Below are positions 11,891 to 24,400 of a DNA stretch of 64,000 nt, piece after piece (positions within the stretch are counted from its first letter, which is position 1; each line of letters begins with the position of its first letter). The DNA lies in the NCBI GenBank assembly GCA_963691655.1, contig OY829326.1, positions 58,273,776-58,337,775 on the forward strand, in the 5' to 3' direction. The stretch comes from Toxonevra muliebris (Eukaryota > Arthropoda > Insecta > Diptera > Pallopteridae). The position numbers and the translations under genes were made by a program. A model generated the notes under the pieces. It did not search any database and had not been told where the DNA came from. It saw only the letters and a program-made list of their open reading frames with translations.

Positions 11891-14800
11891 ATGCTATTGC
11901 CAATAACAAATTACTGGACAACTTTAATTAACTTAATAAGTAAAAGACAAAGAAGACTCTCAACTTACACAATATTGTACATATATGTATCTTATTATTA
12001 TTTCTTTTAGTACAAAAACACTTTGTGAATTCATTTTCAACATGCATAATATGGAATAAAGATATTGAATTTGAATTGCAAACACCACCAGATGGCAGCA
12101 CTATACAATTTGTTAATATTTGGCCATACAATTTAAAGGAATCATTTAAACGTGATATTTATAATTTTACCGAGAGAGAAGAACAATTTATAAAGAACAA
12201 TTTGGAATATAATGATTGGATTGAAAAGTTAACTGTAGCCATAGAACATACGAATTGCGAGGTGCGTTGGAAGGAAATTAATTTTTGATTTCCCCTTCAT
12301 AAAATTTTTTTTTTTTTATTTCAGAGTTTCATTGCTTTTCAAGAGGATATCCCTGTATTTGCTAAGTCCTTTCGTCGAGCTAGTGTTTTTTCGATATGGC
12401 GTTCAAAACGTTCAAAGTTTCTCTTTGCCTATAGCAAAGATTTGCAGCGTGGTGGAGAATATTTCAATGATTATTTATTTATAGGTTCGTCTATGCATAT
12501 ATTGTAGGTGCACATGAAGGAAAATGAAACAATGTTTTCAAAAATGTTTTTAAAATAATGCTTTCTTTCAGATCAACCCAATATTTTGATAATTGAAGCT
12601 GAAACTCAAAACTCTAGCGTATTTGATTTGAAAACAAATAAATTTGCTACGTCATTGCATGCACAGCCTGAGGAATTATACCTGCAAAATCGTTTTCATG
12701 CGGTCAATGGAACTTTCGAATGGCCTGAGAATCTTTATCCTGATAAAGTCGAAAATCAACTAGGACGTGAAGTTATACTGGGACTATTCAATTACCGTCC
12801 ATTTTCAGTAACTGATACGGTGGGTCACTAGCGGATCCAAAAATTTCTTAATTTTTAAATTTTAATAAATTGCTTTTGTTTTCAAACTAGGAACATAAAC
12901 CACAAGTGCACGATAATGCCGTAGACAATCCTCAAGGCAGCATATATGTGGATGGCACTGAGGTGCGCATACTAATGACCTTCTGCGAATTTTATAATTG
13001 CACCGTTGAGGCAGATACATGTGGGTCATGATCACATTCGATTTAAATAACAAATGTTTTCCTTTATAACATCCACTTTTGAAATCTTTGCAGCTGAAAA
13101 ACATGAATGGGGAACTACATTTCCAAATAATACCGGCAATGGTCTTCTTGGATTGATATTCGAACGTAAGATTCACTTTACATTAGGTGCTTTATATCGA
13201 TGGTATATTTAAACATTCAACTTCTAAATGAAATCACTCAATAAAGCTTCTACGTTTCAGGCACAGCACTTATTCAAGCTTAGATTTAACTGCGTTTTTG
13301 GGTCGTTCGGGCGTTACGTGTTTGGTGCCTGCACCTAAACGTCTGTCCAATTGGACGCTACCGCTAGACCCCTTTCAATTCACGTTATGGTTAGGGGTTT
13401 TAGCTTGTTTGTTGCTAGAAACTATTTCTCTTTTGTTATCGCATCGTATGGAGCAGATAGTCTCAAGTGAAAATCAGGCCAGCAATTCATGGCTTAACAG
13501 TTTTCAATTTGGTTACATTTCGACATTGAAATTATTTATTTCTCAAAGCACGGATTACGTAACAAATTCAACAACGGTGCGCATCGTTTTATTCTCATGC
13601 TATATGATTGATATTATTATTACGAGTATTTATGGTGGTGGCTTGTCGGCAGTATTAACTTTACCCAGGTTAGCAAAAGTTTTTTCAGTATCTTTAGTAG
13701 TTAAGAGTTATTAAATTTCAATTTTTTTTATAGTTTAGAGGAATCGGCCGATACGGTTGAGCGTTTTTATCGACATGGCTTACATTGGACAGCAACTTCA
13801 GAAGTTTGGGTTGCCAGCATTGAGGATGTTAAAGATGATGTAAAATAGAGTTACTTTTAATCAATAGCCATTGCAATCTTATCGGTCAATCAACTTTTCT
13901 CAGTACAAGCTCCTCAGATTTTTCAAATATGTCTTTGAACGTTTAAGAGCTGCATTGGCAATAAGAAGGGAGCGGAAAAAAGGCAAAATCAGACTTTCAA
14001 ATTTCAGATTTTCGTATTTTTGGCTATGTCTCTTATGAGAAAGAAAAAGATAGAAATAAGAAAATATTTAAAAAATCAGTGAATATATTTCAAATTTTAT
14101 TTTGCCTTTTCTTCCGTTCCCTGCTAATAAGTAATATGAGAAGCAATACTTATAAATTGTCGTATCCAAAATTCGGACCTAAGCGAATCAGCACTTCAAC
14201 CCAAACTTAAACCTTAAATTAGACTAAACTTCAAACCCAAACTCAAATAAAAAATTAGACTAAATTTTGTAATTTAGTCCGACATTCAATCTTAGAACCA
14301 GATCATAAATTCTGTCTTGAAAACCGACCAAAATCCGAAAACTGACTCTGAATTTTTTTTTTTTTTTTTTTTTTTTTTTGTCGAAATGTATTTTACAAAA
14401 TGGTAATGATGTTAAAAATGTATTAAATAATTTAAAAGGCTGTAAGAGCTCACAGTTTTGGGAGAAGCTACGGCCTTCATTGCCCTCTCTGGATGTGCTA
14501 CTGGGTTATAACAACTAATTTAAGTTTCAAATTGAACACTATTTAATTCACACAATTACTGTATTTCCAATATACTTTGGTACGAGCTGAAGATCGCATT
14601 TTCGCTATCTTTTATAATTAGATTAGATTGAATGAAGAGCGAGAACTAGACACCTAGTCACTGAGGCCTCAGCTGGGCCTATTGTGACCAACTCCATAAA
14701 TTACAAATTATCGCTAAGTCTTGTATTCGTTAAAAATTCTAAGACATTTTTGTGAGATATGTCCGCAATTTCTGACGGTTCTAGGTAGTAGTTTTCTAAG

Positions 14801-17800
14801 TAACGAAGACGGTTTCAAATTAGACAATTACAGTGGCACAAAAACTGTTCAGCTGTTTCCTCTTTTTCGTTACATTGCCTTAATAAATTATTCTGACTTA
14901 TCTTCTTATATATCAATCTATTTTATATAAGTGCTTGTTTACTCTACAAATGCCCAGTTAAGAAACCTGAGACAATGCGAATACCTGTTCTTGTTCATTC
15001 AAAAATATCTTAAATTTTCTCTCCACTTTTGCTGCTCATATACCTTTTGTTTTCATCCAGTATTGATGCGCTTTACCTTCAAGCCATTTATTGAGATTGT
15101 GTTTCGTGGAAGTCCACGGCAGCTCACAGAATGGTTCTGGTCCCACTGTGACCTAGCACCCACATCAGATGAACCTGGTGCAGGAAGCTAGTCTATTCAG
15201 TAGTTGCACACAATCCCAGACTAATTGTAATTTAATTCTAAAGCATTAAGTGCTAATAATGCGGCTTTACTATCTGAGTGAATAAGGATGTGGCTATTAA
15301 TAATGCCACTGTCTAACTATTCTCGAAGGCAGAGCTCTATTGTATGTATTTCGGCCTGAAAAACTGAAAAACTTCTTGGTCTTAGAGCCATCTGTGTACC
15401 AGACATGAGAGTTATACTGTGATAGAGGCTTTTTCTGTTCCCAGTTAACCCTGTTTGGTAATGTTACCTTGAATTGGTGTCTGAGGTTATATTTGGGATG
15501 ACAGAAGTCACTCAGGGCTAGATTAATTCTTCATTTTCTAAGATGCGTTTTGCTACAAATTGCAATGCTTCTTCTTAGTAATTCCAATTCATTTATATTG
15601 GGGGAAGGTTTAAGAAAACCTTAAGGGCTGCACTCAGAGCAGACCCCATTGCCCCAGTTGTTTAAACACAAGCTTTGTAATTTATTTACCTTGCTCTGCG
15701 CTGTTTTCTGATCCAGCTTTTTACACCAAACAGGTGTCGCATAAGCAAGGATTGGTCTAGTAATTGCTGTATATAGCCAAAGCGATAATTTCGGGTTGAG
15801 TCCCCAGCTTTTACCCATTAAACATATGTTCGTTCAAAGAGGGGCCCTGGTTTTGTTTATGGTTTTATCTAGGTAACTATTCCATAATAGTTTTTCATTG
15901 AGTGTGATAACGTGGTACTTTACTTCGTTTGAAAAAGGAATTCTTTCACGAAGAATGGAGGGCTCTTTAATTTTGTCCTTTTTCCTTTTCTTGGTCAAAA
16001 TTATTGTGCAGGTCTTTTTAGGGTTAAAATTTAGTCCCACCTTCCTGCACCACTTTGATATAAGGGACCACGCTCTCTGGAGTAAATGTGAGATTGTATC
16101 TTCATTACGTGAAACTCAACCTCTGTAGCTGTTATAGATGACTTAATGTTTTTTATAATCCATATGGACGAAATCGGTATTGTCGAATGACCCTTTAATA
16201 TCGAGAATGCAACCAAACGCATACTCTTTGTTCTGAAGAGAGTTTTCAAACTTTTGCGTGAGATTCTGAAGGGCATGAGTGGTCGATTTTCCTCCATATT
16301 GATTTTTATTCAGAGGACTTTATGTAAGATACCTCTCTCTTATATGCCTGTCAATTAAATTTTCCATTGTTTTTAGGAAAAATGAGGATAAACTGATCGG
16401 TCTGTATGGCTTAGCCAGGTCGCCAGATTTGCCACCGTCTTTCGGTATATACCGAACGATCACTTCCCTCCATTCGATATAGCCCAAACAAACTGGCTCT
16501 AAAAATACTAATTAATGCCGGCAAAATATATGAAAGACCATTTTGTAGGAGTGCTAAAACAATAGCGTCTGCTCCTGCAGCTTTGTAAGAATGAAAAGTG
16601 CATATTGCCTACTTAATTCTTTCATCAGAAAATATTTCCCTAGCTCTAACTCAATCAATCGGTATGGGCCAGAAGCCTTGTTCTATTTCTAGTTGAGTAT
16701 TTGCCAATATTTGGGAACCCGGGGAATTTACACTAGTCAGGAGCTCTAAGGCCTTCAGGCTATTTTTTAATAGGTTCCGTTTGGTCTTATAAGAAGTCCA
16801 ATCCATTAGTATGCGATATGGAAAGTACTTTGTGGTTTCTTGAGCTACTGCTTAGTTCTGAAAGATCACTGTAGAGTTTTCTCCACGACCCCTTTTTCGC
16901 TTTCCTAATTATATTATTTTTATTATACTTAGTGAGGGATTCCCTATATTTAATCCAATCACTATTTAATTTAGACCGTTTAAAGAGCCTTCTGGTCTCT
17001 TTTCTTAGTTTAGCCCAATAATTGTGCCTATTCTTCTCATAAATTTTTCTGAGTTCATTTGCCAATTCATTCCAATTTTGTCAAGATAGCAATTCATTTT
17101 TCCGATCTTCAGACTTTTCCTTGTTATTTCCTCGAGTTCTACTTTGTTCAAGCTTAAGATGAGTTCGCCTAACGTTTCAATTCTTTTTTATTTTTTATAC
17201 AATTTCATCAGCATGTTATTTCAACAATACTTGATCGCTTCTACATCAGTACCTTCGATGAAATGCGCGAAAAAGCTAAAACTGAGAACATGGGATTCCC
17301 TGTGGAACGCTTGCTGTTTGGTATGTACTTATTTGAGCATATATTTGTAAAATCAAAAGGGATGCAGCAAGTGAAATTTTACTTGCTGCTAGATTCTCCA
17401 ATTTCAAAATTATTCAAAAACTAACAAACGACTCTAAGTTTTTGATTCCACAGCTTTATGGAATTTTCTGTGTTAATTATAAATTTATTAATCATTTCTC
17501 TTTTTATTTTTTTTTTTTCAATCTTTAGGTCACATTGGCAATTTCGACTTTCTGACGCCCGAAGCTTTAGGCCGTTTAAAATTAATGCGTGATAATATAT
17601 ATTTTGAATTAACTGTGGGAATTGTACCACGCCTTTGGGCACTTTTAGATAAATATGATAGATTTAGTAATATATGGCATTCATCAGGATTGAGCAAATA
17701 TTGGGAATGGAAAGTAACCGCTGATTTTTTGAATATCATTCAGCAGAATAAACTAGCTGCATCAATGAGAAATAATTTCCATACGGGACCCGAAAAATTG

Positions 17801-17917
17801 GATATGAATAATTTTGCAGGATTAGTGGTAATCTGGTTAGTGGGCATGACAATGAGCGCGCTAGCATTTGGATTGGAGATAATATATTTCAAATACAAGA
17901 AAGACAAGAACGTATAA
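11891..17917 (+). CDS. Ionotropic receptor gene IR-A (10 exons, 652 aa)
   Basis: Insect ionotropic receptor, a variant ionotropic glutamate receptor expected to be a ligand-gated cation channel in chemo-, thermo- or hygrosensory dendrites. Exons: 11891-11939, 12011-12261, 12325-12484, 12572-12819, 12891-13020, 13094-13202, 13261-13668, 13734-13839, 17212-17320, 17529-17917; all introns are GT..AG and the joined length (1,959 nt) is one open frame. The start is the first ATG of exon 1, placed so that exon 1 (phase 1) joins exon 2; no stronger upstream exon was seen. S1 begins near residue 216 (LGREVILGLFNYRPF). TM1 lies in FTLWLGVLACLLLETISLLL, the pore in STLKLFISQSTDYV, TM2 is followed by SIYGGGLSAVLTLP, S2 is in exons 8-10, and TM3 lies near residues 619-642. 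Intron 8 (3.4 kb) holds an antisense LINE. The ten-exon structure resembles conserved antennal IRs more than intronless divergent ones (inference). I cannot name the orthologue. Confidence 0.9.
14170..14345 (+). repeat. Short counterpart of the IR-B intron 8 repeat
   Basis: Words such as ATTAGACTAAACTTCAAACC and GAAAACCGACCAAAATCCG match the degenerate array in IR-B intron 8. It is interrupted at its 3' side by the poly-T tract and LINE. Confidence 0.6.
14348..17130 (-). mobile_element. Antisense non-LTR retrotransposon (LINE) in IR-A intron 8
   Basis: On the minus strand, about 17065-16790 encodes a basic segment ahead of a reverse transcriptase. Around 16510-16320 reads YIPKDGG and YRPISLSSFFLKTMENLIDR, a typical RT block. 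About 16290-16170 gives NKNQYGGKSTTHALQNL and ILDIKGSFDN. About 15800-15620 gives the RT C-terminal ITRPILAYATPVW. About 15360-15220 carries an RNase H strip (HILIHSDSKAALLALNALEL). RT followed by RNase H fits the I/LOA-type LINE groups. Multiple stops and frameshifts show it is dead. The 3' end is marked by an AATCTAATCTAAT-type tail (minus) near 14615-14625; a 30-nt poly-T tract at 14350-14379 may be an outer tail or a separate insertion. Confidence 0.75.
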
Positions 17918-18020
17918 AGCCAGCAGTTTTAAATCTATTCAATTAAATTATATTTGCAGCACATTACACCAAAGAAAACAAGGAAAATATATTTAATGAA
18001 TCGCTTGCACCAGAGTACAT

Positions 18021-18026
18021 AATAAA
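18021..18026 (+). terminator. Candidate poly(A) signal of IR-A
   Basis: AATAAA about 104 nt after the IR-A stop, in a short 3' block (ACATAATAAATTCACTGTC) that is conserved after IR-B as well. Confidence 0.5.
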
Positions 18027-18210
18027 TTCACTGTCAGCTTACATCAAAATCATTGCCTTTTTTAACTTCTCAGTAACTTTTAACCACATTTGGTATTCGT
18101 ATTTTTTTTTTTTGTTATTCTTCTCTCTATTGCTTAAGATTTTGCGAAAATTCTTTACTCAAATTAAATCAATTTATTTACAAATTCTTTCTTTTCCTTC
18201 TTTATAATAC

Positions 18211-18253
<43 letters not shown>
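18211..18253 (+). repeat. (ATGT)n microsatellite
   Basis: About ten ATGT units some 300 bp after the IR-A stop. Confidence 0.95.
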
Positions 18254-18257
<4 letters not shown>

Positions 18258-18258
18258 T

Positions 18259-19929
18259 GTTCGATGGTTTTTCACTTCTTCCCTTTTGTGTTGTACTGTG
18301 TGCTAGTGTTAAATAAAAAAAAAACAAAAATTCAACATTACAAAATCTAAAATCAAATCAAGTCAGTTTCATTGAATTGAAGTTGGCAGCAAAGAAAAGT
18401 CGAACTTGACTGCTTTAGCTGACTGACTGACTGACTGAACTGACAGACATCTCTGATTGATCGAATTGAAATTTTTGTGGCATTCTTCCTTATTTACTTG
18501 TGTGCACTAGCAGTAAAGATTTGAGGTCTTTTGCCGCTTCTGGAGCAATATGGAGGAATGTAAGTACAAAGAAATATGTATGCAAACTGGATTAATTTAA
18601 TATGTATAACACAAGAATTATATATCTAGTGATTTTTAAGCTATGATTTAAATTCATACGTATTACTAGTATGAGAAAAATTTTACATTGGAGACTGCAT
18701 CCGATTACGAAATCTTCACGCACTTTTGAAGAGGCGGTAATTGCGAATGAACAGTAGAAAGAAGCAAACATAAACTGAGCAAGTATATGAACTTATTTCG
18801 GAGTATGTGTGGGTGTGTACGAAAGAAAGTGGCTACAAGATCACAGGTTGACCAGAAGTTAATTCTCTCTGCGGTTATCTTGAGAGAAGAAATCTTTCAT
18901 ATAAAGTGCTGTTTATTAGAATGGATTGAAAAGGATATTTGTTACATTTTAAAATCAAAGGAAGTAGCGTTAAACTTGAAAATTTTAGTTTAATATCGAT
19001 ATCGCAATCAATAAACGACTGTATAATTTTTTGTTCATGAGATATGGGCATGGTTTTCTAAGTTTTTAAACCGTCTGTATCGTAGCCCGACCTTACAACT
19101 CTATGATAAAATATAAAAATAAAAAAATTGGAATTTTATCATATATAATTCAAAGGTTGGCCTTACATTTGAATACAAAATACTTTGAAACAGTGCTGTA
19201 CATAGGTTAGGTTAAGTTAGAGTGGCTGTCCTATGATAATAGGACCTATATAGGCCAATAAGACCCGTTGCAATGCCACGTCTCTTATCCACAATTCTCC
19301 AATCTTTCAATAAACTTTGTGATTCTCTAAACTGCAGAATCCCTGATGCCACCAGATATCGATGGGTAATTTTTGTATTTGAAGTCTTATAACTTTGACG
19401 TATTAAGGAATATTGTTCGTTTTAGAAATCTTGACTGTTTTTCTCTTTACACCAATCTACCATATCCTCCCTGTACCTCTCTTTTTGACGGGTTTAGTTA
19501 CAAATTTCCCTGAAAATTTGCATATGGCAAATAAATTCTTCAGCAAAAATGTTTCTCAAAAAAAAAGTAAAAGGGGCACTAAACATAAAAAAGAAAAAAT
19601 TGATGTCTCGCTCGGTTTACGAGATATATCTGGCAATAAAGTCCAAATCAGATGCGTAGCCAAAAAGTTTAAAGGCAGAAGAATAAATGCGTCAGTGTAT
19701 TGTATGTAGCGTAGAGGAAGAGACGCTTACGCCTTCCTTTTACATCAAAATACCTTGTACAAAAAAATAATTGATAAGGTTAGCCTAATTTGAGTGAAAA
19801 GGAGCTTCTTTTTCTTAACCCTAGGATGGGCACCTCTCTGTCTGTTGGGTCTAAGTAGGCCATGTGAATAAAACGAGATGTATGGCTTATTATAGCATGT
19901 TATTGGGTAGGCAGGTGTGTTTTTGGTGG
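18259..19929. other. IR-A 3' flank
   Basis: AT-rich. At 18420-18440 there is a GACT tandem. ATGGAGGAATGTAAGTAC at 18550 could be a start codon next to a splice donor, but no acceptor exon was found. Besides the LINE tail at 19.2 kb, a 98-codon ORF at 19413-19709 shows no known motif. Confidence 0.4.
19196..19370 (-). mobile_element. LINE 3' UTR fragment
   Basis: Minus-strand reading ends TAACTTAACCTAACCTATGT, a tail common to fly non-LTR elements, preceded by GGACAGCCACTC. No coding remains. Assignment rests on the tail only. Confidence 0.4.
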
Positions 19930-20400
19930 CAAAGCCGTATTTAGGGGGGAAACGGAAGGGGGGGCGGGGAGGGGGGGGTAGATTTTGGGGTTCTGACCTA
20001 TCTCCCACCGAAATATAGGTACTTTCTTCTAATATTTTATATTAATTGCCAGTGGATGGGAAAAAAGTTGAAACTGAAATCTATTGAACGATTTTTGAAT
20101 ATTTTTTACTTCCATCGATTTCTTTCTAAAAAGTCAAGTAAATTTGATAACTTACACTATGTATGCTGCCAAATTTGTTTTGTTTTCTTTGACATGAGGT
20201 TTGACTTTGGATTCAAAAAGAGAAGGTGATGCTGAACAATCCTGCATCCATAGTTTTTCTATGTCAGTAACTGTTATTGATTTAAAGTTTCGTCGTGAAA
20301 CATTTTGAAAAGTTTCAAAATTAATAAAAAATAGAAAAAACTGTCGGATCCTTGTAAAATTAGACTTATGTGAAAGATAATACAAAGCAATGTTTTATTA
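19930..20400 (-). mobile_element. hAT-type element, copy 3, one end only
   Basis: The inverted end CAAAGCCGTATTTAGGGGGG is followed by the same right-hand segment as copies 1 and 2. The opposite end is not recognisable, so the copy is truncated near 20400. On the minus strand it keeps the best version of a family-wide coding-like strip (SITVTDIEKLWMQDCSASPS). Confidence 0.7.
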
Positions 20401-21379
20401 TGCAGTATATTTGGAGTGTCCTAAACTCGTTCGCCATATTTGATTCGGCATTTTGAATTTTTAAAATCTGACTGAAGATCTTTCATTATTCTGGGCGTGG
20501 GTGGGAGTAAGATAAACTCCGTTTTTTGCACATTTTTTCCTGCACCCCTAGACACAAGCACATCGCCTGCTTCAAGGGCTCAGGACGAAAATGTACTGTT
20601 TTTTGTATTTTGTACTGATTTTGTACTGATTTTTTCAAATTAATATCTTAAGAATTTTTGAGCTTAACCTTAATAGTCTTAAAATCGTTTTTGTAGACAG
20701 TCTCATTCTGTTTGTTTCTTATTCTGATTGTTCAGGAGAAAAACAATATTTTCTTGAAGAGAAGTCGATTATCGTAAGTTTTTAATTGAGTGAAAGGAAT
20801 TTTTTATTAATTAAATTAGATTATTGTCCTCACTCCTCAAAATCATCTAAATATGGAAACTGATACGTAATCAGCATTGTCTACTGACTAAGAAAAATCA
20901 ATGGATGTGTGCAAGGCACGCAAGATATTTGATGTGTAAACAGTTAAGCTAACTGAATGTCATATACATAAGCTCACATATGTATAGCCATATATAGGGA
21001 TTTAATGTATAATTTATATGCTTAGGTAATTCAAATTAAAACAATTATTTTATAAACTTAAAAACTTATTAGATATCATTATCTTTTATATATATAATAA
21101 CCCAATTCACCATAAATTGCAAATGATCTTACATCATTGCAAATGCAAATTTTTATTTCATATCACATATATTTGTTGTTGTGATAGCATAAATATTTTG
21201 CAATTGCACCAAATCGTGAATAGGGCTGATATGTTGTAGTTGCATTATTTTTCTTTTACTCAATGCATCGGGATCTATATGCTCGCATATACGCAGCTGC
21301 AATCGCATTCTTTTTTTCGCGCTTTAAGTTTTTCTTCCTGTCGATTTGAAATTTTATTAGATGTGAAAATTTTACATAA
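20401..21379. other. No gene seen
   Basis: AT-rich; only a two-unit TGTACTGATTT duplication near 20620. Confidence 0.55.
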
Positions 21380-21455
21380 CGTCGCCTGAGAATTTATTTG
21401 GCGTATAGGTATATGAATTTGTACACACATACGTCAAATCAATCCTCAGGCGACG
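21380..21455. repeat. 76-bp near-palindrome, copy 2
   Basis: CGTCGCCTGAGAATTTATTT on the left and CAAATCAATCCTCAGGCGAC on the right. Arms match the copy at 5.94 kb; the spacer differs in sequence but not length. Confidence 0.85.
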
Positions 21456-24400
21456 ATAAGTGCTTTCCACATTTAACCTTAGGAAGGCAACAGGGATGAC
21501 TAGTCACCCCACTACTTTTTAAAAGCACCGCAAAGAGAGTTGTCTTAACTGCATTTATTAAAAATAAAAAAGAATGTATTTTTATTGAAGTAAATAAGTG
21601 ATTTTATAATAAATAAGTCTGATTTTTTCTGTTTAACATTTTTGCTATTTACATAGATAAGAAAGTGTTGCCTTTCTAAGGTTAATGTACAAAGCAAAAT
21701 TTTTATAATGCCGTGGTTTGCTATCATTATCACTACGTTTTGTTTATACATTTATTGAAACCTAGATTCCTTAGTACTTATCATTTTGTATTGTTTTTGT
21801 ATTTTAAAAAATATTTAATTTTAATGCAATCTAACTAACCGAATGCAAAACCTATCAAACGCCTGTGTTTGCTACGGCGACTTCTCTGCTTGTATGGTAT
21901 AGTCGATCTCCACACGTTTAACACCAACAAATAATTCTGCCACGAATAAATGTACACACACATTTTGTTTTCGTATGTACATATATGTGTGAGTAAATTG
22001 ATTGAAACATAAACAAACAAACTCCGCTCGTGTTTTAATTTCTAACTCTCTTCTCTCCTCTCTTTGTTGTTTAGAGTAGCACAGTCATGCCGCGCAGTAT
22101 TGTGAGCGAGAAGGGAACTGGACGTTACAGTTATCTTACATCTTACGATACAGTTATTGTTACATTTTACACATTTGAAATTTTGCCCATACCGTGAGCT
22201 AAAATGTTTACACATCAAAAAATGTAAAATGAACACACAAAATTGGAAAAAAAGTTACAGGACTTTTATATCACTATATTACATTGAAAGTCTCAGCCAA
22301 CTTTTGGATCTCAAATTTTCCAAAGGAAAAGATTTCAGATTTCTTTTGACCCAAAAAAATAGAAGAAAAAAAAATTTGGAATTTTTTGAAATTTTTTTTT
22401 TTAAATTTAACAAAAATCTGTCGAAAACCTTTTGGACAGTTAATCACGTTATAGAAAGAGAAAAAAGAAAAACCAATCAAAATTAAAACTTCTTGTCTAT
22501 CTTCTTTTTTCAAACAATTCGACAATTCTACAAAGAATTATTCGTATCTGTTAACAACTAATTTAACGAAAAGAAATACTGTGGGCTTTAACAATGGATC
22601 CGAAAGAGGAACTGTTTGACCAAAATGTTTACCCCTTCCAACGTGGCGAGTTTTTGATCGATCTCACTTTTTAACCAATTTTTTTCGTAAATTTTTCTAT
22701 GTTTCTGAATGCGCAGTAGAAAAAATATTTATATTTCAATATATACTCGGTTTACATCAATAACACCGAAGCTAACTATTCTTCTTTTTACCAATTCTTT
22801 AGCAATGCTCCGTCTTACCAATCGCTGTTTTTCATCATGAAGCATCCTTCATTGCTTCATGCTTCCCTATTTTTTATTTTTCTGTGGACAAAAATATTCA
22901 ATATGAAACCGTCTGATTCGGATTTTGCCGTCCGGTATCTCGTAAACCGGGCGAGATATCGATTTGCTTTCTTAGGAAAAATTATTTTTTTGCTCAGATC
23001 TACCGGAATAAATTGTTTCAACAGGGTGCCAGAGGAACTATAATCGTCATCCTGACGACCGATTTCTCGTAAATCGGGCAAGACACCGATATTTTGTTCT
23101 CTAGATTTTGCTTATTTTACCTTAATCTCCCAGGATCTGATGTTAAACATGAACTAAAATCGTACCGAGCAATGCATTTAATGCACTGAGCTGCTCAGTG
23201 TTTTATGAACACATGAACATGAAAATTTTATAAAAGGCTGCATAATTCCAAATTATTTACTATTTTTAATGTTTTTAAATCAAAACTTGAAGTAAAAAAT
23301 GCATTGCTTGTACCCTGTATAATAATATGTATTATCACTCAAAATCGAACTTCCTTTAAAAATCTGATTTAATGATCTAAATGTGTAGATCATTCAGTTT
23401 CAAATTGAAAAATTTCATTTACATTTCATACAGCTGATTGAGGCTGCAGTTTGTAATATCAAGAATGCGTCCACCATTTTGTCAAAAAAAATAAGGTCAT
23501 CATAATAATAGCGCAAAAAATGTAATTGTCCTGCAAAATGTTAAGTTCTTTTATTTATTAAAAATTTGAAATTGTATTTTCTTAGCCACTGTGCAAAGTA
23601 CTGTGCAAAAATCAATTTAAAATAAAAACCTCAACAATTTTGGTATATCAAATACAGAAATTCCATTTGGTTATACTCATACCATACTCGTTCACTCACT
23701 CACTCGCTTGAAACGAGAGAAAGACGGCCACAAGCATAAGCGCGCTTTGAAAGTTTAACAATTTGGTATAGAAATTTATAAAGAAGATATATTTTCAAAG
23801 TTCTTTTCTTTTTTTTTTTGCAACAACCCTTGAGGAGCGAAGAGCTGCGGAGAGTGGGGTACCAAAGTGACTGCTTTCATGCATTAGTAATTAGCTAAAG
23901 AATGCGGCTGCTTTGTCAAATTTAAGTAAAAGAGTTTGTAATAAAGTTGAAAGCCAAAATTTTACATATGCATGTGATAAAGAAAGATTTGAGATTTTGA
24001 TAGTCAAAAGTTCAGGGAAACGAAAAGGGGAAATACAAATATTTAGAAGAAAATGTTGAGTTTTTGAAGAGTAATATATAACAATTTTACGCTAAAATGC
24101 ACTCCCTCCAGCAGCAAACCCACAATTTTTCTTTTTTAAATTAGGATAAGAAAAAACGCTTTCGTGATAAACGTTTTAAACTTTTTTTTTCTTCCCAAAA
24201 GATTGTAGATGATAAGCAAACAAAAAAAAAAAAAATCTTCATTCAGTTCACTTTTTTGCTACTTATTTTTGACAAGCGCATAAATGTGCGAAATAAAATC
24301 GTTAACTTTATTAATAACAACAAAAACGAAGTAAGTAAAAAAAAAAAGAAAATCAAAAATATAAAAGTTTTAAAGTCACTCAAGCATTGGATTTACTATA

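Noticed and set aside
11928..12131. 67-codon minus ORF, duplicated exactly at 28658-28861
   Set aside because: It is conserved only because it lies opposite the near-identical IR exons 1-2; it is a shadow frame.
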